Below, in pieces: positions 62,320 through 64,000 of a stretch of 64,000 bases of DNA; within the stretch, counting starts at the first letter, position 1; every line of letters starts with the position of its first letter. Both the position numbers and the translations under genes were made by a program. The notes under the pieces are model-generated. The model worked only from the letters and a program-made list of their open reading frames with translations, did not search any database and was not told the DNA's origin. This DNA comes from Paraescarpia echinospica (taxonomy: Eukaryota; Annelida; Polychaeta; Sabellida; Siboglinidae), in assembly GCA_020002185.1 (NCBI GenBank), contig CM034542.1, positions 55,752,626 through 55,816,625 on the forward strand. Direction: 5' to 3'.

Positions 62320-62334
62320 GTGAGCCTTAGCGAA

Positions 62335-62635
62335 TGTATGTATTTGGACACTGAATGTATTTGGACATTGGATGTGTTTGGACACTGGATGTATTTGGAC
62401 ACTGGGTGTATTTGGACATTGGATGTATTTGGACACTAGGTGTATTTGGACACTGGATGTATTTGTACACTGGATGTGTTTGGACACTGGATGTGTTTGG
62501 ACACTGGATGTGTTTGGACACTGGATGTGTTTGGACACTGGACGTGTTTGGACACTGGATGTGTTTGGACACTGGATGTTTTTGGACACTGGATGTGTTT
62601 GGACACTGGATGTATTTGGACACTCTATGTGTTGG
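62335..62635. repeat. 18-bp minisatellite just after exon 39
   Basis: Units 'tttggacactggatgtgt', about 16 copies, starting about 15-20 bp after the donor. The 6-residue repeat frame (WTLDVFGH-like) is an artefact. Confidence 0.96.
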
Positions 62636-62689
62636 ATACCCTAAAAATCTGCAAAATGTATTACTAATATTAAGAAAGCAACAAAATAA

Positions 62690-63000
62690 GTCCACAATAG
62701 TGATTAAAAAGCCAACAGAATGATGTGTGTTTGTTAAAATGTGATATGTTTAAGAGAAGTATGGGGGTCTACAATCCAACGTCAGGCCTGTCATTGTGCT
62801 CATACTAGTCTCCTGTACCTCAGGTTCATAGAGCCCACACATCCGCACATATAACAATTATAGCAGTATTGCTGTAACTGATATAGAAAACAATGGCATT
62901 ACTGCTGTAATGACAGTAGACGTACTGCTTGGTACACTACTAACCAAGTACACCAGTCGACCTCGCCAAATATAGCAGAAACATTCAATGCTGAAGAATG
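62690..63000 (-). repeat. Dispersed repeat, family B, copy 3 (partial)
   Basis: Same orientation as 48270-48880: 'gtcaggcctgtcattgtgct', 'tagtctcctgtacctcaggt', 'gagcccaca' and 'tggcattactgctgtaatga'. Confidence 0.75.
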
Positions 63001-63123
63001 TCACTATATCTAGATTAGAATAAATGTAAAAGTGGGATCATTTCACCACTCTATGTACCTTATGTAATCAGACACACCCATAAAAATAACTTTCCTATAT
63101 ATTTGGAACCAGTTATTAGTGAT

Positions 63124-64000
63124 CTTTTATGAAGTCTGCCTTCTCACAGATGATGTTACACAGTCCTATTTACGAAGTCTGCCTTCTCACAGATGACGTT
63201 ACACAGTCCTATTTACGAAGTCTGCTTTCTCACAGATGACGTTACACAGTCCTATTTACAAAGTCTGCCTTCTCACAGATGACGTTACACAGTCCTATTT
63301 ATGAAGTCTGCCTTCTCACAGATGATGTTACACAGTCCTATTTACGAAGTCTACCTTCTCACAGATGATGTTACACAGTCCTATTTACGAAGTCTGCCTT
63401 CTCACAGATGATGTTACACAGTCCTATTTACGAAGTCTGCCTTCTCACAGATGATGTTACACAGTCCTATTTATGAAGTATACCTTCTCACAGATGATGC
63501 TACACAGTCCTATTTATGAAGTCTGCCTTCTCACAGATGATGTTACACAGTCCTATTTATGAAGTCTGTCTTCTCACAGATGATGTTACACAGTCCTATT
63601 TATGAAGTCTGCCTTCTCACAGATGATGTTACACAGTCCTATTTACGAAGTCTGCCTTCTCACAGATGATGTTACACAGTCCTATTTATGAAGTCTGCCT
63701 TCTCACAGATGATGTTACACAGTCCTATTTATGAAGTCTGCCTTCTCACAGATGATGTTACACAGTCCTATTTACGAAGTCTGCCTTCTCACAGATGATG
63801 TTACACAGTCCTATTTATGAAGTCTGCCTTCTCACAGATGATGTTACACAGTCCTATTTACGAAGTATGCCTTCTCACAGACGATGTTACACAGTCCTAT
63901 TTACAAAGTATACCTTCTCACAGATGATGTTACACAGTCCTATTTACGAAGTCTGCCTTCTCACAGATGATGTTACACAGTCCTATTTACGAAGTCTGCC
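63124..64000. repeat. 43-bp minisatellite running off the right edge, about 20 copies
   Basis: Unit 'gatgatgttacacagtccta' followed by 'tttatgaagtctgccttctc' and 'aca'. Each unit carries 'tctgccttctcacag', an acceptor-like string; whether the array adjoins the next exon cannot be seen. Confidence 0.97.

Noticed and set aside
61668..61760. A functional tRNA gene
   Set aside because: A and B boxes are present but no cloverleaf closes, and the sequence continues into the SINE body shared with eight other copies.
62185..62723. Repetitive frames on both strands after exon 39
   Set aside because: Made by the 18-bp array; only 62039-62319 on + matches the VPS13 family.

Overview
This 64 kb window is metazoan nuclear DNA. 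It holds one recognisable protein-coding gene: the N-terminal half of a bridge-like lipid-transfer protein of the VPS13 family, closest to the VPS13A/VPS13C class. I could follow 39 coding exons on the + strand from a start codon at 10552 to a splice donor at 62319. Every exon-exon phase is compatible and they add to 4,872 nt, or 1,624 codons; the gene continues beyond the right edge. The order of segments (Chorein_N start, PWSW and RGWW motifs, repeated beta-rich groove units, a FFAT-like motif near residue 860) follows VPS13A. It lacks the internal duplication that distinguishes vertebrate VPS13C, as expected for an invertebrate single VPS13A/C orthologue. The SINE families, the LINE remnant and the very high minisatellite content suggest a marine invertebrate (a mollusc-like lophotrochozoan or a cephalochordate are possible), but the sequence alone does not settle the clade.

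Layout: 1-1895 is a 39-bp minisatellite. About 2-10.5 kb is upstream or intergenic sequence with two antisense SINE copies, MITE-like repeats and a broken transposase-like fragment. From 10.5 to 62.3 kb lies the gene, with introns of about 0.2 to 5.1 kb. From 62.3 to 64 kb is the next intron, ending inside a 43-bp array. By my tally tandem arrays occupy roughly 19 kb (about 30%), against under 8% coding.

The most unusual feature is how these repeats sit on the gene. Many arrays are not random intron filler. Their units contain, or begin at, a splice donor (exons 10, 12, 20, 24, 32, 35, 36; nearly so 8 and 39) or contain the acceptor region (exons 9 and 22). Some exon borders are therefore repeated up to dozens of times, and in two cases (exons 32 and 36) the repeats are in frame with the exon. 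Separately, all seven intragenic copies of one tRNA-derived SINE are in sense orientation, and six of them end 8-66 bp before a splice acceptor. Both antisense copies lie outside the coding region. The antisense SINE strand starts with a consensus splice donor, which may explain the bias.

Other items of note are a GC-AG intron after exon 13, a FFAT-like motif with serine at position 4 (phospho-FFAT-like), a 1.5 kb inverted repeat carrying tRNA-like sequence in each arm, a roughly 15-copy array of a perfect kappaB-type palindrome, and a 3.3 kb array of 91-bp units containing a 1,453-bp block duplication. Most other long open frames in the window are minisatellite or microsatellite artefacts.
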